64,000 bases of DNA from Streptomyces sp. ISL-36 (lineage in GTDB: Bacteria; Actinomycetota; Actinomycetes; Streptomycetales; Streptomycetaceae): NCBI RefSeq assembly GCF_018614205.1, contig NZ_JAGGOS010000007.1:1-64000 (forward strand), read 5' to 3'. This document shows, piece by piece, positions 28,002-41,101 of the stretch (positions are counted from its first letter, which is position 1; each line of letters opens with the position of its first letter). The notes below the pieces were generated by a model. The model had not been told where the DNA came from. It ran no database searches and was given only the letters and a program-made list of their open reading frames with translations. Position numbers and translations under genes: made by a program.

Positions 28002-29873
28002 TTGAGCAGCACGGCACACCACATCGGCCCTGACGCGGCGCCCGACCGCTATCGCCTCCTTCGGTCCATCGGGCGGGGCGGCGAGGCCGTGCTCTATCTC
28101 GCGGAGATCGAGCTGGCCGGCGGTACGGAGCCGGTCGTCGTCAAGGTGCTCGACTCGAAGACGACGATCACGCCCGAGGTCTTCGAGCGCATCAGCCACA
28201 AGTGGAACGAGCAGGCGGAGCTGCTCCGCTTCGTCCACCGGCCCGGCGTGGTCGGCGTACGGGAGCACTTCCAGGGGCCCCCGATCCATCCGTCGGGCGC
28301 GGCCGGGACCGTCACCGGGCGGGCCCTGGTCCTCGTCATGAACCATGTCGACGGGCTCGACCTGCGGGACTGGCGTGCCGAGCGCACCCTCGCGACCGCG
28401 GCCGAGCGGCGCGAGGTGATGCGGACGCTCGAACAGCTCGCCGACGTGCTCGACTGGCTGCACTCGGGGAAGGCCACGCCGTCCGGGCGGATGGTCGTCC
28501 ACGGCGATCTGTCGCCCGGCAACGTGATGGTCGACGCCCACGGGCAGGCGACCCTGGTCGACTTCGGGCTGAGCAAGCTGACCGCCGACCACCAGACCGC
28601 GGAGGTCTGGTTCACCCCCGGTTACGCGGCCCCTGAGGTCTTCGACGGGAAGCGCACTCCCGGCTCCGACCGCTACGCCTTCGGTGCCATCGCGTACTTC
28701 CTGCTGAGCGGGGAGTCCCCGCCGGCCGCGCCCGAGCAGCTGGCCGGCGCGCTCGGTGCACTGCCGCAGCTCGCGGGAGTGCCGGAGGAACAGCGGGCGC
28801 GCGTCCTGAGCATCGCCTCGGCGGACCCGGCGAAGCGGCCTCTGAGTCTGTCGGCGTGGGTGAAGGACGTGCGCCACGGCCTCGTGTCCACCACGACCTC
28901 CCGCCCGGCGACGGTCGAGGACGCGGTCCCGGCGGCCGCGGCTGTCCCGGCGGCCGCTGCGGCACCGCCGCCCTCGGTGCCGCCCGCCATGCCGCCCGGC
29001 CCGCCGGCCTCGGCCCCGCCGGTTGCCGGACCGCCTGTTGCCGGACCGCCTGTGCCCGGACCGCCGGTCATGCCACCGCCGGACGCCCCCGCTCCCGCGC
29101 CCGCGCTCGCGTGGCACGAGATGCCGCAGCCGGACCCGTCGTACCAGGAGTTGCCCACCGCCGGCATCGTGCCGGGCACGGCGGCATCCGCGCCGACGGC
29201 GCCCCCGCGCAAGCGGAAGGGGCCGCTTCTCGCGGCGGTCGGTGGTGTGGTCCTCATCGCGGTCCTCGCCGTGATCGGCGTTCAACTCCTCGGCGACCGG
29301 GGCGAGAAGAACGACGAGGGCGCGAACTCCCCCGGCGGCGGCGCCTCCTCGTCCTCCGCTCCCGCGACCGAGGAACCGACCGAAGAGCCCACCACGGACG
29401 CCCCCTCCGAGGAGCCGACGGACACGGAGTCGACGGCTCCGGAGGAGTCGGCGAGCCCGACCGACGACCCCGGCACGGTCCCGGACTCGCCCACCGCCGA
29501 TCTGACGACGCTGGCTTCGGTCAGCGAGCCGGATTCCTTCAGCGTCGGCACCGCGAAGATCGACACCAAGGAGCACGGCGCGGCGCTGATCGGCGACTGC
29601 TACAACGGCGCGTACGTCGAGTACGACCTCAACCGCGAGTGGTCGTGGTTCGAGTTCACCGCCGGGATCGACGACGGATCGAACATCGAGTCCGCCCGGA
29701 TCATCATCTCCGTCGACGACCAGCCCGCCCTGTTCAACGAGACCGTGGACCTGGGCAAGCCGATCACCAAGTCCCTGAAGATCCAGGGCGCCCTGCGGCT
29801 GCGGCTGAAGGTGGAGGAGACCTGCACGAGCGAGGGCAACGGGGTCATCGCCGTCCCGACCCTCAAGCGGTAG
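28002..29873 (+). CDS. Membrane Ser/Thr protein kinase (STPK) with extracellular domain
   Basis: 623 residues. Cytosolic kinase residues 15-280: glycine loop GRGGEAVLY, catalytic Lys in VVVKVL, catalytic loop HGDLSPGN in place of HRDLKPEN, DFG in LVDFGLSKL and APE. A proline-rich linker with tandem G-P-P-V units follows, then one membrane helix near 410-432, a Ser/Thr/Glu stalk and a C-terminal beta-type domain with SFSVGTAKIDTKEHG. The HGD motif classes it with non-RD kinases, which are often autoactivated differently. It starts at TTG 28002 after GGGGGGAC, 4 nt away. A 17-bp stem-loop terminates it. Confidence 0.9.
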   Translation: MSSTAHHIGPDAAPDRYRLLRSIGRGGEAVLYLAEIELAGGTEPVVVKVLDSKTTITPEVFERISHKWNEQAELLRFVHRPGVVGVREHFQGPPIHPSGAAGTVTGRALVLVMNHVDGLDLRDWRAERTLATAAERREVMRTLEQLADVLDWLHSGKATPSGRMVVHGDLSPGNVMVDAHGQATLVDFGLSKLTADHQTAEVWFTPGYAAPEVFDGKRTPGSDRYAFGAIAYFLLSGESPPAAPEQLAGALGALPQLAGVPEEQRARVLSIASADPAKRPLSLSAWVKDVRHGLVSTTTSRPATVEDAVPAAAAVPAAAAAPPPSVPPAMPPGPPASAPPVAGPPVAGPPVPGPPVMPPPDAPAPAPALAWHEMPQPDPSYQELPTAGIVPGTAASAPTAPPRKRKGPLLAAVGGVVLIAVLAVIGVQLLGDRGEKNDEGANSPGGGASSSSAPATEEPTEEPTTDAPSEEPTDTESTAPEESASPTDDPGTVPDSPTADLTTLASVSEPDSFSVGTAKIDTKEHGAALIGDCYNGAYVEYDLNREWSWFEFTAGIDDGSNIESARIIISVDDQPALFNETVDLGKPITKSLKIQGALRLRLKVEETCTSEGNGVIAVPTLKR

Positions 29874-29889
29874 ACCCGGCGGAAGCGAA

Positions 29890-29928
29890 GGGCGGCCCGC
29901 ACCGGAGTGGTTCCGGTGCGGGCCGCCC
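29890..29928. terminator. Bidirectional terminator between the kinase and gatB
   Basis: GGGCGGCCCGCACCGGA (29890-29906) and its exact complement (29912-29928) form a 17-bp stem with a 5-nt loop, midway between the convergent stop codons of the kinase (29873) and gatB (29956). It lacks a U-tract. Confidence 0.82.
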
Positions 29929-29955
29929 TCGTACACATACCGGCGGAGCCGGGGA

Positions 29956-31467
29956 TCAGCCCTCGCTGACGCCCAGCTTCTCCAGGATCAAGACCTTCAC
30001 GCGCGCCGCGTCCGCCTGGCCGCGGGTCGCCTTCATGACCGCGCCGACCAGGGCGCCGACCGCCGCGACCTTGCCGCCGCGGATCTTGTCGGCGATGGCG
30101 GCGTTGGAGGCGATGGCCTCGTCGACCGCCGTGCCGAGCGCCCCCTCGTCGGAGACGACCTTGAGGCCGCGCTTCTCGACGACCTCGTCGGGGCCGCCCT
30201 CACCGGCGAGGACGCCCTCGATGACCTGACGAGCCAGCTTGTCGTTGAGATCGCCGGAGGCGACGAGCGCCGCGACCCGGGCCACCTGGGCCGGGGTGAT
30301 GGGGAGCTCGTCCAGGGCGACACCCGACTCGTTGGCGGAACGGGCCAGCTCGCCCATCCACCACTTGCGGGCCGACGCGGCGTCCGCGCCCGCCTCGATC
30401 GTGGCGACGATCGGCTCGACCGCGCCCGCGTTGAGGATCGACTGCATGTCGTGCTCGGAGACGCCCCACTCCTCACGGAGACGGTTGCGGCGCACCCGCG
30501 GCAGCTCGGGCAGAGTCGCCCGCAGCTCCTCGACCCACTCCCGGGACGGGGCGACGGGGACGAGGTCGGGCTCCGGGAAGTACCGGTAGTCCTCGGCGTT
30601 GTCCTTGATCCGGCCGGAGGTGGTGGAGCCGTCGTCCTCGTGGAAGTGACGGGTCTCCTGCACGATGGTGCCGCCCGACTGGAGGACGGCCGCGTGGCGC
30701 TGGATCTCGAAGCGCGCCGCGCGCTCCACGGAGCGGAGCGAGTTGACGTTCTTCGTCTCGGAGCGGGTGCCGAAGACCTTGGTGCCGTGCGGGCGCAGCG
30801 ACAGGTTCACGTCGCAGCGCATCTGGCCCTTGTCCATCCGCGCCTCGGAGACGCCCAGGGCGCGGATCAGCTCACGCAGCTCGGCGACGTACGCCTTGGC
30901 GACCTCGGGGGCACGCTCGCCGGCGCCCTCGATGGGCTTGGTGACGATCTCGATGAGCGGGATGCCGGCCCGGTTGTAGTCGAGCAGCGAGTGCGAGGCG
31001 CCGTGGATACGGCCCGTCGCGCCGCCGATGTGCGTCGACTTGCCGGTGTCCTCCTCCATGTGGGCGCGCTCGATCTCCACGCGGAAGATCTCCCCGTCCT
31101 CGAGCTGGACGTCCAGATAGCCGTTGAAGGCGATCGGCTCGTCGTACTGCGAGGTCTGGAAGTTCTTCGGCATGTCCGGATAGAAGTAGTTCTTCCGGGC
31201 GAAGCGGCACCACTCGGCGATCTCGCAGTTCAGCGCGAGACCGATCTTGATGGCGGACTCGACGCCGATCGCGTTGACGACCGGGAGCGAGCCGGGCAGG
31301 CCGAGACAGGTGGGGCAGGTCTGCGAGTTGGCGTCCGCGCCCAGCTCCGTGGAGCAGCCGCAGAACATCTTCGTCTTCGTGCCCAGCTCGACATGGACCT
31401 CCAGGCCCATGACGGGGTCGTACGCCGCGAGGGCCGCGTCGTACGACAGCAATTCGGTGACGGTCAC
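29956..31467 (-). CDS. gatB: Glutamyl/aspartyl-tRNA amidotransferase subunit B
   Basis: 503 residues. Activates mischarged Glu-tRNA(Gln) or Asp-tRNA(Asn) for transamidation. The N-terminal cradle carries [18 protein letters not shown] and the zinc-like cysteine cluster CGCS ... CPTCLG; the C-terminal YqeY-like helical tail ends [15 protein letters not shown] 31467 follows a purine-rich run, GAGAGGGAAAG. It is the last gene of gatC-gatA-(small protein)-gatB and ends at the shared terminator. Confidence 0.97.
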   Translation of the reverse strand: MTVTELLSYDAALAAYDPVMGLEVHVELGTKTKMFCGCSTELGADANSQTCPTCLGLPGSLPVVNAIGVESAIKIGLALNCEIAEWCRFARKNYFYPDMPKNFQTSQYDEPIAFNGYLDVQLEDGEIFRVEIERAHMEEDTGKSTHIGGATGRIHGASHSLLDYNRAGIPLIEIVTKPIEGAGERAPEVAKAYVAELRELIRALGVSEARMDKGQMRCDVNLSLRPHGTKVFGTRSETKNVNSLRSVERAARFEIQRHAAVLQSGGTIVQETRHFHEDDGSTTSGRIKDNAEDYRYFPEPDLVPVAPSREWVEELRATLPELPRVRRNRLREEWGVSEHDMQSILNAGAVEPIVATIEAGADAASARKWWMGELARSANESGVALDELPITPAQVARVAALVASGDLNDKLARQVIEGVLAGEGGPDEVVEKRGLKVVSDEGALGTAVDEAIASNAAIADKIRGGKVAAVGALVGAVMKATRGQADAARVKVLILEKLGVSEG

Positions 31468-31483
31468 AGTGAGACTTTCCCTC

Positions 31484-31717
31484 TCAGCCCAGCAGGACGT
31501 CGTCGTCGCCCAGGCGCTTCAGCTCCCGGTAGAGGATCGCCAGGCCGGTAACGATGGCGGCGGCGGACACGGCGGCGTCGACCAGCCGCAGCATGTCGCC
31601 GTCGGTGCGAGCCAGCTTCGCCTGCTTGGCGACGCTGACCGCGCCGAACGCGGTGGTGGCCAGCGACACATAGACGCCGGTCTTCGACTTCTTGAAGTTC
31701 TTGGCCTTCTTTGCCAT
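31484..31717 (-). CDS. Small membrane protein between gatA and gatB
   Basis: 77 residues: a basic N-terminus with [14 protein letters not shown], a hydrophobic segment ([16 protein letters not shown], residues 14-30), then a second one near 51-65, and an acidic-basic tail. No family is recognised, but its place between gatA (5 bp away) and gatB (16 bp away) suggests cotranscription and, from memory, conservation in Streptomyces. ATG 31717 was chosen; an ATG nine bases upstream overlaps the gatA stop. A role in the amidotransferase complex is speculative. Confidence 0.7.
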   Translation of the reverse strand: MAKKAKNFKKSKTGVYVSLATTAFGAVSVAKQAKLARTDGDMLRLVDAAVSAAAIVTGLAILYRELKRLGDDDVLLG

Positions 31718-31722
31718 GGCAC

Positions 31723-33219
31723 TCACAGCGACGGAGCCTCCTCAAGCAGCGGGTGTCCCCACTTTTCCACGAAGGCGGCCTCGACCGCGGCGCCGACCTT
31801 GTACAGCCGGTCGTCCTTCATGGCGGGGGCGATGATCTGCAGCCCGACCGGCAGACCGTCCTCCGGTGCGAGACCGCAGGGCAGCGACATGGCGGCGTTG
31901 CCGGCCAGGTTGGTCGGGATCGTGCACAGGTCCGCGAGGTACATCGCCATCGGGTCGTCGGCGCGCTCGCCGATCGGGAAGGCGGTGGTGGGGGTCGTCG
32001 GGGAGACGATCACGTCCACCTGCTCGAAGGCGTTCTCGAACTCGCGGGTGATGAGCGTGCGGACCTTCTGGGCCGAGCCGTAGTACGCGTCGTAGTAGCC
32101 GGAGCTCAGCGCGTACGTACCGAGGATGATGCGGCGCTTGACCTCGTCGCCGAAGCCGGCCTCACGGGTGAGGGCGGTGACCTCCTCGGCGGACTTCGTG
32201 CCGTCGTCGCCGACCCGCAGGCCGTAGCGCATGGCGTCGAAGCGGGCCAGGTTGGAGGAGCACTCGGACGGCGCGATGAGGTAGTACGCCGAAAGGGCGA
32301 GGTCGAAGGTCGGGCAGTCCAGCTCGACGATCTCGGCGCCCAGCGACTTCAGCAGCTCGACGGACTCGTCGAAGCGCTGCACGACACCGGCCTGGTAGCC
32401 CTCGCCGCGGAACTGCTTGACGACACCGACGCGCATGCCGGCGACGGAGCCGTTGCGGGCCGCCTCGACGACCGGCGGGACCGGGGCGTCGATGGAGGTC
32501 GAGTCGAGCAGGTCGTGCCCGGCGATGGCCTCGTGCAGGAGCGCCGCGTCCAGGACCGTACGGGCGCAGGGGCCGCCCTGGTCGAGGGAGGAGGAGAAGG
32601 CCACCATGCCGAAGCGGGAGACCGCGCCGTAGGTCGGCTTGACGCCGACGGTGCCGGTGACGGCGGCGGGCTGGCGGATCGAGCCGCCGGTGTCCGTGCC
32701 GATGGCGAGGGGGGCCTCGTAGGCGGCGAGGGCGGCGGAGGAGCCACCGCCGGAGCCGCCGGGGATACGGGTCAGGTCCCAGGGGTTGCCCGTGGGGCCG
32801 TACGCGCTGTTCTCGGTGGAGGACCCCATGGCGAACTCGTCCATGTTGGTCTTGCCGAGGATGACGACGTCGGCGGCCTTGAGGTTCTTGACCAGGGTCG
32901 CGTCGTACGGCGGGATCCAGCCTTCGAGGATCTTCGAACCGACGGTGGTCGGGATGCCGACCGTGGTGAAGATGTCCTTGAGCGCGAGGGGCACCCCGGC
33001 CAGCGGGCCGAGCTTCTCGCCCTTGGCACGCTTCTCGTCCACGGCACGGGCCTGGGCGAGGGCGCCCTCGCGGTCGACGTGGAGGAAGGCGTGGACCTTC
33101 TCGTCGACGGCTTCGATACGGGCGAGGTGGGCCTCGGTGACCTCGACGGCGGTGAGCTCGCCGGAGGCGATCTTCCCGGCGATCTCCGCGGCCGTGAGCT
33201 TGATGATGGTGTCCGTCAT
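31723..33219 (-). CDS. gatA: Glutamyl/aspartyl-tRNA amidotransferase subunit A
   Basis: 498 residues, amidase-signature family. The Gly/Ser-rich signature lies near residue 150 ([29 protein letters not shown]) and holds the cis-Ser and nucleophilic Ser of the Ser-cisSer-Lys triad; LALKDIFTT holds the Lys near 77. It releases ammonia from glutamine for GatB. Start ATG 33219 lies 5 bp after the gatC stop, in one operon. Confidence 0.97.
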   Translation of the reverse strand: MTDTIIKLTAAEIAGKIASGELTAVEVTEAHLARIEAVDEKVHAFLHVDREGALAQARAVDEKRAKGEKLGPLAGVPLALKDIFTTVGIPTTVGSKILEGWIPPYDATLVKNLKAADVVILGKTNMDEFAMGSSTENSAYGPTGNPWDLTRIPGGSGGGSSAALAAYEAPLAIGTDTGGSIRQPAAVTGTVGVKPTYGAVSRFGMVAFSSSLDQGGPCARTVLDAALLHEAIAGHDLLDSTSIDAPVPPVVEAARNGSVAGMRVGVVKQFRGEGYQAGVVQRFDESVELLKSLGAEIVELDCPTFDLALSAYYLIAPSECSSNLARFDAMRYGLRVGDDGTKSAEEVTALTREAGFGDEVKRRIILGTYALSSGYYDAYYGSAQKVRTLITREFENAFEQVDVIVSPTTPTTAFPIGERADDPMAMYLADLCTIPTNLAGNAAMSLPCGLAPEDGLPVGLQIIAPAMKDDRLYKVGAAVEAAFVEKWGHPLLEEAPSL

Positions 33220-33224
33220 GGTGA

Positions 33225-33521
33225 TTAGTCCTCCCCCAGGATCTGCGGCACCTTGAAACGCTGCTGCTCCTGGGCCGGGGCGCCGGAGAGCGCCTGCTCG
33301 GGGGTGAGCGACGGACGGACCTCGTCCGCGCGCATGACGTTGGTCAGCGGCAGCGGGTGGGAGGTCGGCGGTACGTCTTGGTCGGCGACCTCGGAGACGC
33401 GGGCGACCGCGCCGATGATGTCGTCGAGCTGACCGGCGAAGTGATCGAGCTCTTCGCCCTTCAGCTCCAGACGCGCCAGCCGTGCGAGGTGGGCGACCTC
33501 CTCGCGCGTGATGCCAGGCAT
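33225..33521 (-). CDS. gatC: Glutamyl/aspartyl-tRNA amidotransferase subunit C
   Basis: 98 residues with the family opening [17 protein letters not shown] and C-terminal [23 protein letters not shown]. It bridges GatA and GatB and stabilises the complex. ATG 33521 follows GTGAGGA, 6 nt away; the longer frame to 33560 has no family similarity. It is the first gene of gatC-gatA-gatB. Confidence 0.96.
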   Translation of the reverse strand: MPGITREEVAHLARLARLELKGEELDHFAGQLDDIIGAVARVSEVADQDVPPTSHPLPLTNVMRADEVRPSLTPEQALSGAPAQEQQRFKVPQILGED

Positions 33522-33662
33522 GCGATCCTCACGGGGTGAGTTTGATGGTGTTGGGCCCAATCCTATGGGGCCCGCCCCGCTACCCGTGAAACGGTTTGCC
33601 CCGGGGCGACCGTGCGACGGCCGCCCCGGGGGTGCGCGAGGCCCGGCGGGCCCCCGCCGGGA

Positions 33663-35777
33663 CTACTGCGCCACCTGGCTCGACGGCTGGTCGAGGTCGA
33701 TCATCGCCGCCTCCTCCGAGGGCCGGCGCCAGCCGTGCTCGCCCCGGGCCAGGAGCCAGGCCGTGGCCTCGGCGGGCGGCATCGCGGCGGCGACGAGCCA
33801 GCCCTGGACCGCGTCGCAGCCGAGGTCGCGCAGGCGCTCCCAGGTCTCGTCGTCCTCGACGCCCTCGGCGACGACGAGCAGGCCGAGCGAGTGCGCCAGG
33901 TCGAGCGTGCACCGCACGATCTCCGCGTCCTCCGCGTCGACGGCGAGCCGGGCCACGAAGGAGCGGTCGATCTTCAGCTCGCTCACCGGGAGCCGACGCA
34001 GGTGGACCAGGGAGGAGTAGCCGGTGCCGAAGTCGTCCAGGGACATCTTCACGCCGTGCCCGGTCAGGCCGGCCATGGTGTCCGCGGCCCGCTGCGGGTC
34101 CTCGAGGAGCACGTGTTCCGTTATCTCCAGCTGCAGCGCGCCGGCCGGGACGCCGTGCCGGGCGAGGCGGGCCGCCACCGCGCCGGCGAAGCCGGGGGTG
34201 TGGACGTCGCGCGGGGAGACGTTGACCGCGACAGGAACGTTCAACCCCTGCGACCGCCACTTGGCCACCTGCGCGAGCGCCGTCTCCAGGACGTACTCGG
34301 TGAGGTGCGGCATCAGTCCGGAGGACTCGGCGATCGCGATGAACTCGTCCGGAGGGACCCGGCCGCGCTCCGGGTGCACCCAGCGCACCAGGGCCTCCAG
34401 GCCGGCGACCTGCCCGTCGAAGCGGACCTTGGGCTGGTAGTGCAGTTCGACCTCGCCGGCGTCCAGCGCCCTGCGCAGGTCGCCGAGGAGCCCGAGCCGG
34501 TCGGGGGTGTTGGAGTCGCGCTTGGACTCGTACACCTCGACGCCCGTACGGTCCCGCTTCGCCTGGTACATCGCCACGTCGGCCCGGCGCAGCAGGCCCT
34601 CGGCGTCGAGTGCGTGGTCGGGGAAGACCGCGACGCCGGCGCTCGCCTCCAGGACGAGGGTGAGGCCGTCGAGGTCGAGCGGTGAGGAGAGTTCGGCGAC
34701 CAGGTGGCGGGCGACCCGCTGGGCGCTGGTCGTGGAGTCGGTCGTCGGCAGCAGTACGGCGAACTCGTCGCCGCCGAGCCGTACGGCCTCCGCACCGCGC
34801 GGTACGGCGAGCTTGAGCCGCTCGGCGATCTGGAGCAGCAGGCGGTCTCCGGCGAGATGACCGAGGGTGTCGTTGACCGATCGGAAACGGTCGAGGTCGA
34901 TCAGGACGAGTGCGGAACGTGCACCCTTCCCCTCGGCCTCCTCAAGTGCCGACCAGGCCCGCTGCAGGAGCCACTGCCGGTTCGGCAGCCCGGTGAGCAG
35001 GTCCTTGAGCTGCTCCTCGGCGCGGGCGCGGGCGATCCAAAGGGTGGAGTCCAGGGCGATGAGCGGGACGGCGAAGAGCGGCAGCAGCGCCGGCTGGGAG
35101 ACGGCGACGACGCAGATGAGGGGCGCGATGCCGAGCAGGGCGACGGCGACGAGGCCCTGCCGGAGCAGGGCGGTGCGGGCGACGCTCGGCAGTCCGCCGC
35201 CGCGGGGCGCCAGGGCGTACCACAGCAGGAGCCGGGTGACCACGAGATAGGCGGCCGCGGCGAGCGCCACTTCCGGCACGTCCGCGATCCCCCAGTCGGG
35301 GGGCCGCCAGGGCCGCTCCACGGTCGGTACGTCTCCGAACAGGGCCAGGACCAGGGCGGCCGCGCCGATGCCGAGGACGTCCACGGCGCCGTGCAGCAGG
35401 CCTTGTCGCCAGCGGTGCCGGCGGGCCGCACCGACCAGCACGACGACGGCCATGGAGACGAGTCCGGCGGGCACCCAGCCGTAGAGCAGCAGGACGGCGA
35501 GGGTGAGGGCGGCGCCGGAGCCGGTGCCGCCCCACCAGCGGTCGCGGCCGAGCGCGACGAGGTGTCCGACGATGAGTCCCGTCAGGACGGCGAGGGACCA
35601 GCCTGCGACGCCGCCGGGGAAGAGCCCGTGGCCGGTGCTCAACGCCTGGTAGAGCCCGGCGGCGAGGACGACGGCCGCGAGGCCGACGATCGCTCCGGGC
35701 AGCCCGGAGGTGATGCCCGCGACGGCCGCGCGGCCGGGCGGCCGTGGGACCCGGGCGGAGCTCTCGGTCGGTTTCAT
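33663..35777 (-). CDS. rmdB: Membrane GGDEF-EAL cyclic-di-GMP enzyme, RmdB-like
   Basis: 704 residues. The first 275 hold seven to nine membrane helices; a GGDEF domain follows with intact AVRLGGDEFAVLL near 332, then an EAL domain with intact EALVRW near 460, LEITEHV, the catalytic loop DDFGTGYSSL and KIDRSFV. The intact EAL residues predict hydrolysis of cyclic-di-GMP, and its place beside gatC and ligA matches the S. coelicolor phosphodiesterase RmdB from memory, which promotes aerial growth and sporulation. Start ATG 35777 is preceded by AGAGGGAC. It lies between ligA and gatC, on the same strand. Confidence 0.9.
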   Translation of the reverse strand: MKPTESSARVPRPPGRAAVAGITSGLPGAIVGLAAVVLAAGLYQALSTGHGLFPGGVAGWSLAVLTGLIVGHLVALGRDRWWGGTGSGAALTLAVLLLYGWVPAGLVSMAVVVLVGAARRHRWRQGLLHGAVDVLGIGAAALVLALFGDVPTVERPWRPPDWGIADVPEVALAAAAYLVVTRLLLWYALAPRGGGLPSVARTALLRQGLVAVALLGIAPLICVVAVSQPALLPLFAVPLIALDSTLWIARARAEEQLKDLLTGLPNRQWLLQRAWSALEEAEGKGARSALVLIDLDRFRSVNDTLGHLAGDRLLLQIAERLKLAVPRGAEAVRLGGDEFAVLLPTTDSTTSAQRVARHLVAELSSPLDLDGLTLVLEASAGVAVFPDHALDAEGLLRRADVAMYQAKRDRTGVEVYESKRDSNTPDRLGLLGDLRRALDAGEVELHYQPKVRFDGQVAGLEALVRWVHPERGRVPPDEFIAIAESSGLMPHLTEYVLETALAQVAKWRSQGLNVPVAVNVSPRDVHTPGFAGAVAARLARHGVPAGALQLEITEHVLLEDPQRAADTMAGLTGHGVKMSLDDFGTGYSSLVHLRRLPVSELKIDRSFVARLAVDAEDAEIVRCTLDLAHSLGLLVVAEGVEDDETWERLRDLGCDAVQGWLVAAAMPPAEATAWLLARGEHGWRRPSEEAAMIDLDQPSSQVAQ

Positions 35778-36015
35778 TCCGTCCCTCTCACAGCCGGCGG
35801 TGCCGTTGCAACGCGATGGGCCGTTGTCATGCCGCCACGACCGGCGGGCCCTACGCAGCCGTGCGCGACAGACGCACGTCACAACAGTAGGCCGAGGAGA
35901 GCTCCGACGGGCAGCGCTCTCCCTCTCTTGCCCGAATGCGACCCCGCCACCCGTAACGATCTGGTATGCGCCGAACGGGTGACGTTCCAGGGCCTGCAGA
36001 CGGAGGGCGGGGTTC

Positions 36016-39292
<3,277 letters not shown>

Positions 39293-39311
39293 CCGGGAAG
39301 CGTACGCGGCG

Positions 39312-40001
39312 CTACCGTCCCGGACGGACCGTCAGGTCGTTGATCTCCGCGTCGCGCGGCAGGTCGATCGCCGTGAGGATCGCCGTCGCGACCGACTCGG
39401 GGTCGATCCACCGTGACGCGTCGTACTCCTTGCCCTCCTGCTGGTGGACCTTCGCCTGCATGGGGCTCGCGGTCCGCCCGGGGTAGACGGAGGTGACCCG
39501 GACGCCGTTGCCGTGCTCCTCCTGGCGCAGGGAGTCGGCGAGCGCCTTCAGTCCGTGCTTGGAGGCGGCGTAGGCGCTCCACTCGGCGTGGGCGTTGAGC
39601 CCGGCGCCCGAGTTGACGAAGACCACATGGCCGTGGGAGACGCGCAGCTGCGGCAGGAAGTGCCGGGTCAGCTCGGCGGGCGCGACGAGGTTGACGTTCA
39701 GCTGGTGGCGCCAGGTCTTCGGCGTGAGCTCACCGACCGGGCCGAGGTCGACGACGCCCGCGATGTGCAGGAGGGAGTCGACCCGCTCCGGCAGGCTCTG
39801 GTGCGAGAACGCCCAGGAGAGCCGGTCGGGGTCGGCGAGATCGCCGACGAGCGTCCGGGACCCGGGGAACTCCGCCGCCAGCTCCTTGGCACGGCCGGCG
39901 TCGCGCGCGTGCAGCACGAGTTCGTCCCCGCGCGCGTGGAGACGGCGGGCGACGGCGGCACCGATGCCGGAACCCGCCCCGGTGATCACATGAGTAGCCA
40001 T
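39312..40001 (-). CDS. Short-chain dehydrogenase/reductase
   Basis: 229 residues, classical SDR. NADP motif TGAGSGIGAAVARRL near 7-21, the NxAG-like LLHIAGVV, catalytic Ser in FVNSGAGL and YAASK near residue 144-148. The substrate is unknown. The start could be ATG 40001 or ATG 40010; the former begins directly at the fold. The gene is followed within 19 bp by the methionine-synthase-like gene, likely an operon with ligA. Confidence 0.9.
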   Translation of the reverse strand: MATHVITGAGSGIGAAVARRLHARGDELVLHARDAGRAKELAAEFPGSRTLVGDLADPDRLSWAFSHQSLPERVDSLLHIAGVVDLGPVGELTPKTWRHQLNVNLVAPAELTRHFLPQLRVSHGHVVFVNSGAGLNAHAEWSAYAASKHGLKALADSLRQEEHGNGVRVTSVYPGRTASPMQAKVHQQEGKEYDASRWIDPESVATAILTAIDLPRDAEINDLTVRPGR

Positions 40002-40023
40002 GGAAGCCATGGTCCCATCTGGG

Positions 40024-40599
40024 TCAGGATGAGGCAGCGGGGGCGGGCGTCTCGGCGGACCAGAATTCGGAGCGGACGTTGGGCGTGGGGATCTGGCCGA
40101 GGGGGTAGGCGGGGGCGTTGGGCTTGCTGGTGGGCTCGGCGACCTCGGACTCGTCGACGCACGGGGTGATGACGTCGAAGAACGCCTGCCCCTTGTACCC
40201 GACACTGATGGCGAGCTGGAATCCGTCGGACGACCTGGCGAAGATGGCCGGCATCTCCCGGTCCTGGTTCACGCCGGTGATCTCGTAGCCGCTCTTCTTC
40301 CAGAACCGCTCGATCACTCCGAGGAAATTGCCGCGCCGCTGCTCGGAGATGACGGTCGTGACGGTACGGCGCCGCGTCACCGTACAACTGCCGGCAGTGG
40401 TCGTGGCGTGGTCCCACTGGACCTCCGGTACGACCGCGCTCAGCGTCGCGTCCAGCATCGCGTCCGCACGGTCCGCCGCATCCTGCATGTTCATGTCCGC
40501 CGTTGCTCCTCCACCGCCCAGAATTCCACACGCCGCGAGTACCACGCCCGCCAGGATGACGGGGACGGCAACCCGGGCCGCCCGTCCCAGTCGCTTCAT
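40024..40599 (-). CDS. Lipoprotein partner of the DUF1023 protein
   Basis: 191 residues with a lipoprotein signal (basic KRLGRAAR, hydrophobic core, lipobox L-A-A-C at 21-24). The body carries MNMQDAADRADAMLDATL, GSCTVTRRRTVTTVISEQRRGNFLGVIERFWKKSGYEI and a proline-rich C-terminus ending SEFWSAETP. From memory, this lipoprotein accompanies DUF1023-type proteins in many Streptomyces; its function is unknown. Its ATG overlaps the upstream stop in an ATGA arrangement (40596-40599), so it is translationally coupled to the split DUF1023 gene. Confidence 0.8.
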   Translation of the reverse strand: MKRLGRAARVAVPVILAGVVLAACGILGGGGATADMNMQDAADRADAMLDATLSAVVPEVQWDHATTTAGSCTVTRRRTVTTVISEQRRGNFLGVIERFWKKSGYEITGVNQDREMPAIFARSSDGFQLAISVGYKGQAFFDVITPCVDESEVAEPTSKPNAPAYPLGQIPTPNVRSEFWSAETPAPAASS

Positions 40600-41090
40600 C
40601 GGTGCTCCTCCGTAGTGATCTTGTCGGGTTTCCCGGCGACGATCCTGGCGATGTTGTTCGCGGACTCTGGGTCCAGTTCCGGCGTGAAGTACTGGGAGTG
40701 GGCGTCGAAGCCGCCGCCCTCCAGCACCATTCGGGGCCCGTCATCCACCTTGAAGCGGCGGGCCCCGAAGGCCTCGCTGGCCGGGTCCTTGCCGAAGTAC
40801 ACGTCGTCGTTCCCCCAGTCGAGGAGGTCACGGGCGACCAGCACGCCCGTCGGACCTCCCATCAGCATGCCGAGCGCGGACTCGTCCTTCGACGGCAGGT
40901 GCGTGACCGGGTCGTTGTCGGCCGCGCCGACGAAGACGTGGTCCCTGCCCACCCCGAGGCCCTGCGCCTTGTCGACGCCGACGCCGGGGCTTCCGAGCAG
41001 GATGACGTCGTCCACGCCTGGTACCCCGCCGGACCGCTGGGCGGCCGTGCCGACGGTGAGCGAACCGTAGGAATGCCCGATCGCCGTCAC
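40596..41090 (-). CDS. C-terminal fragment of a DUF1023-type alpha/beta hydrolase
   Basis: 164 residues from GTG 41090. It opens with TAIGHSYGSLTVGTAA, the nucleophile elbow G-H-S-Y-G, and continues with ILLGSPGVGVDKAQGLGVG, FVGAADNDPVTHL and ASEAFGARRF, the C-terminal half of the hydrolase fold. The N-terminal half of the fold is missing. The frame continues upstream as KDPH before the GTG, which is how intact homologues read from memory, so this is a broken gene rather than a short protein. The AAAGGA upstream could still allow translation. It overlaps the lipoprotein gene downstream. Confidence 0.75.
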   Translation of the reverse strand: MTAIGHSYGSLTVGTAAQRSGGVPGVDDVILLGSPGVGVDKAQGLGVGRDHVFVGAADNDPVTHLPSKDESALGMLMGGPTGVLVARDLLDWGNDDVYFGKDPASEAFGARRFKVDDGPRMVLEGGGFDAHSQYFTPELDPESANNIARIVAGKPDKITTEEHR

Positions 41091-41101
41091 ATGGGGGTCC
41101 T

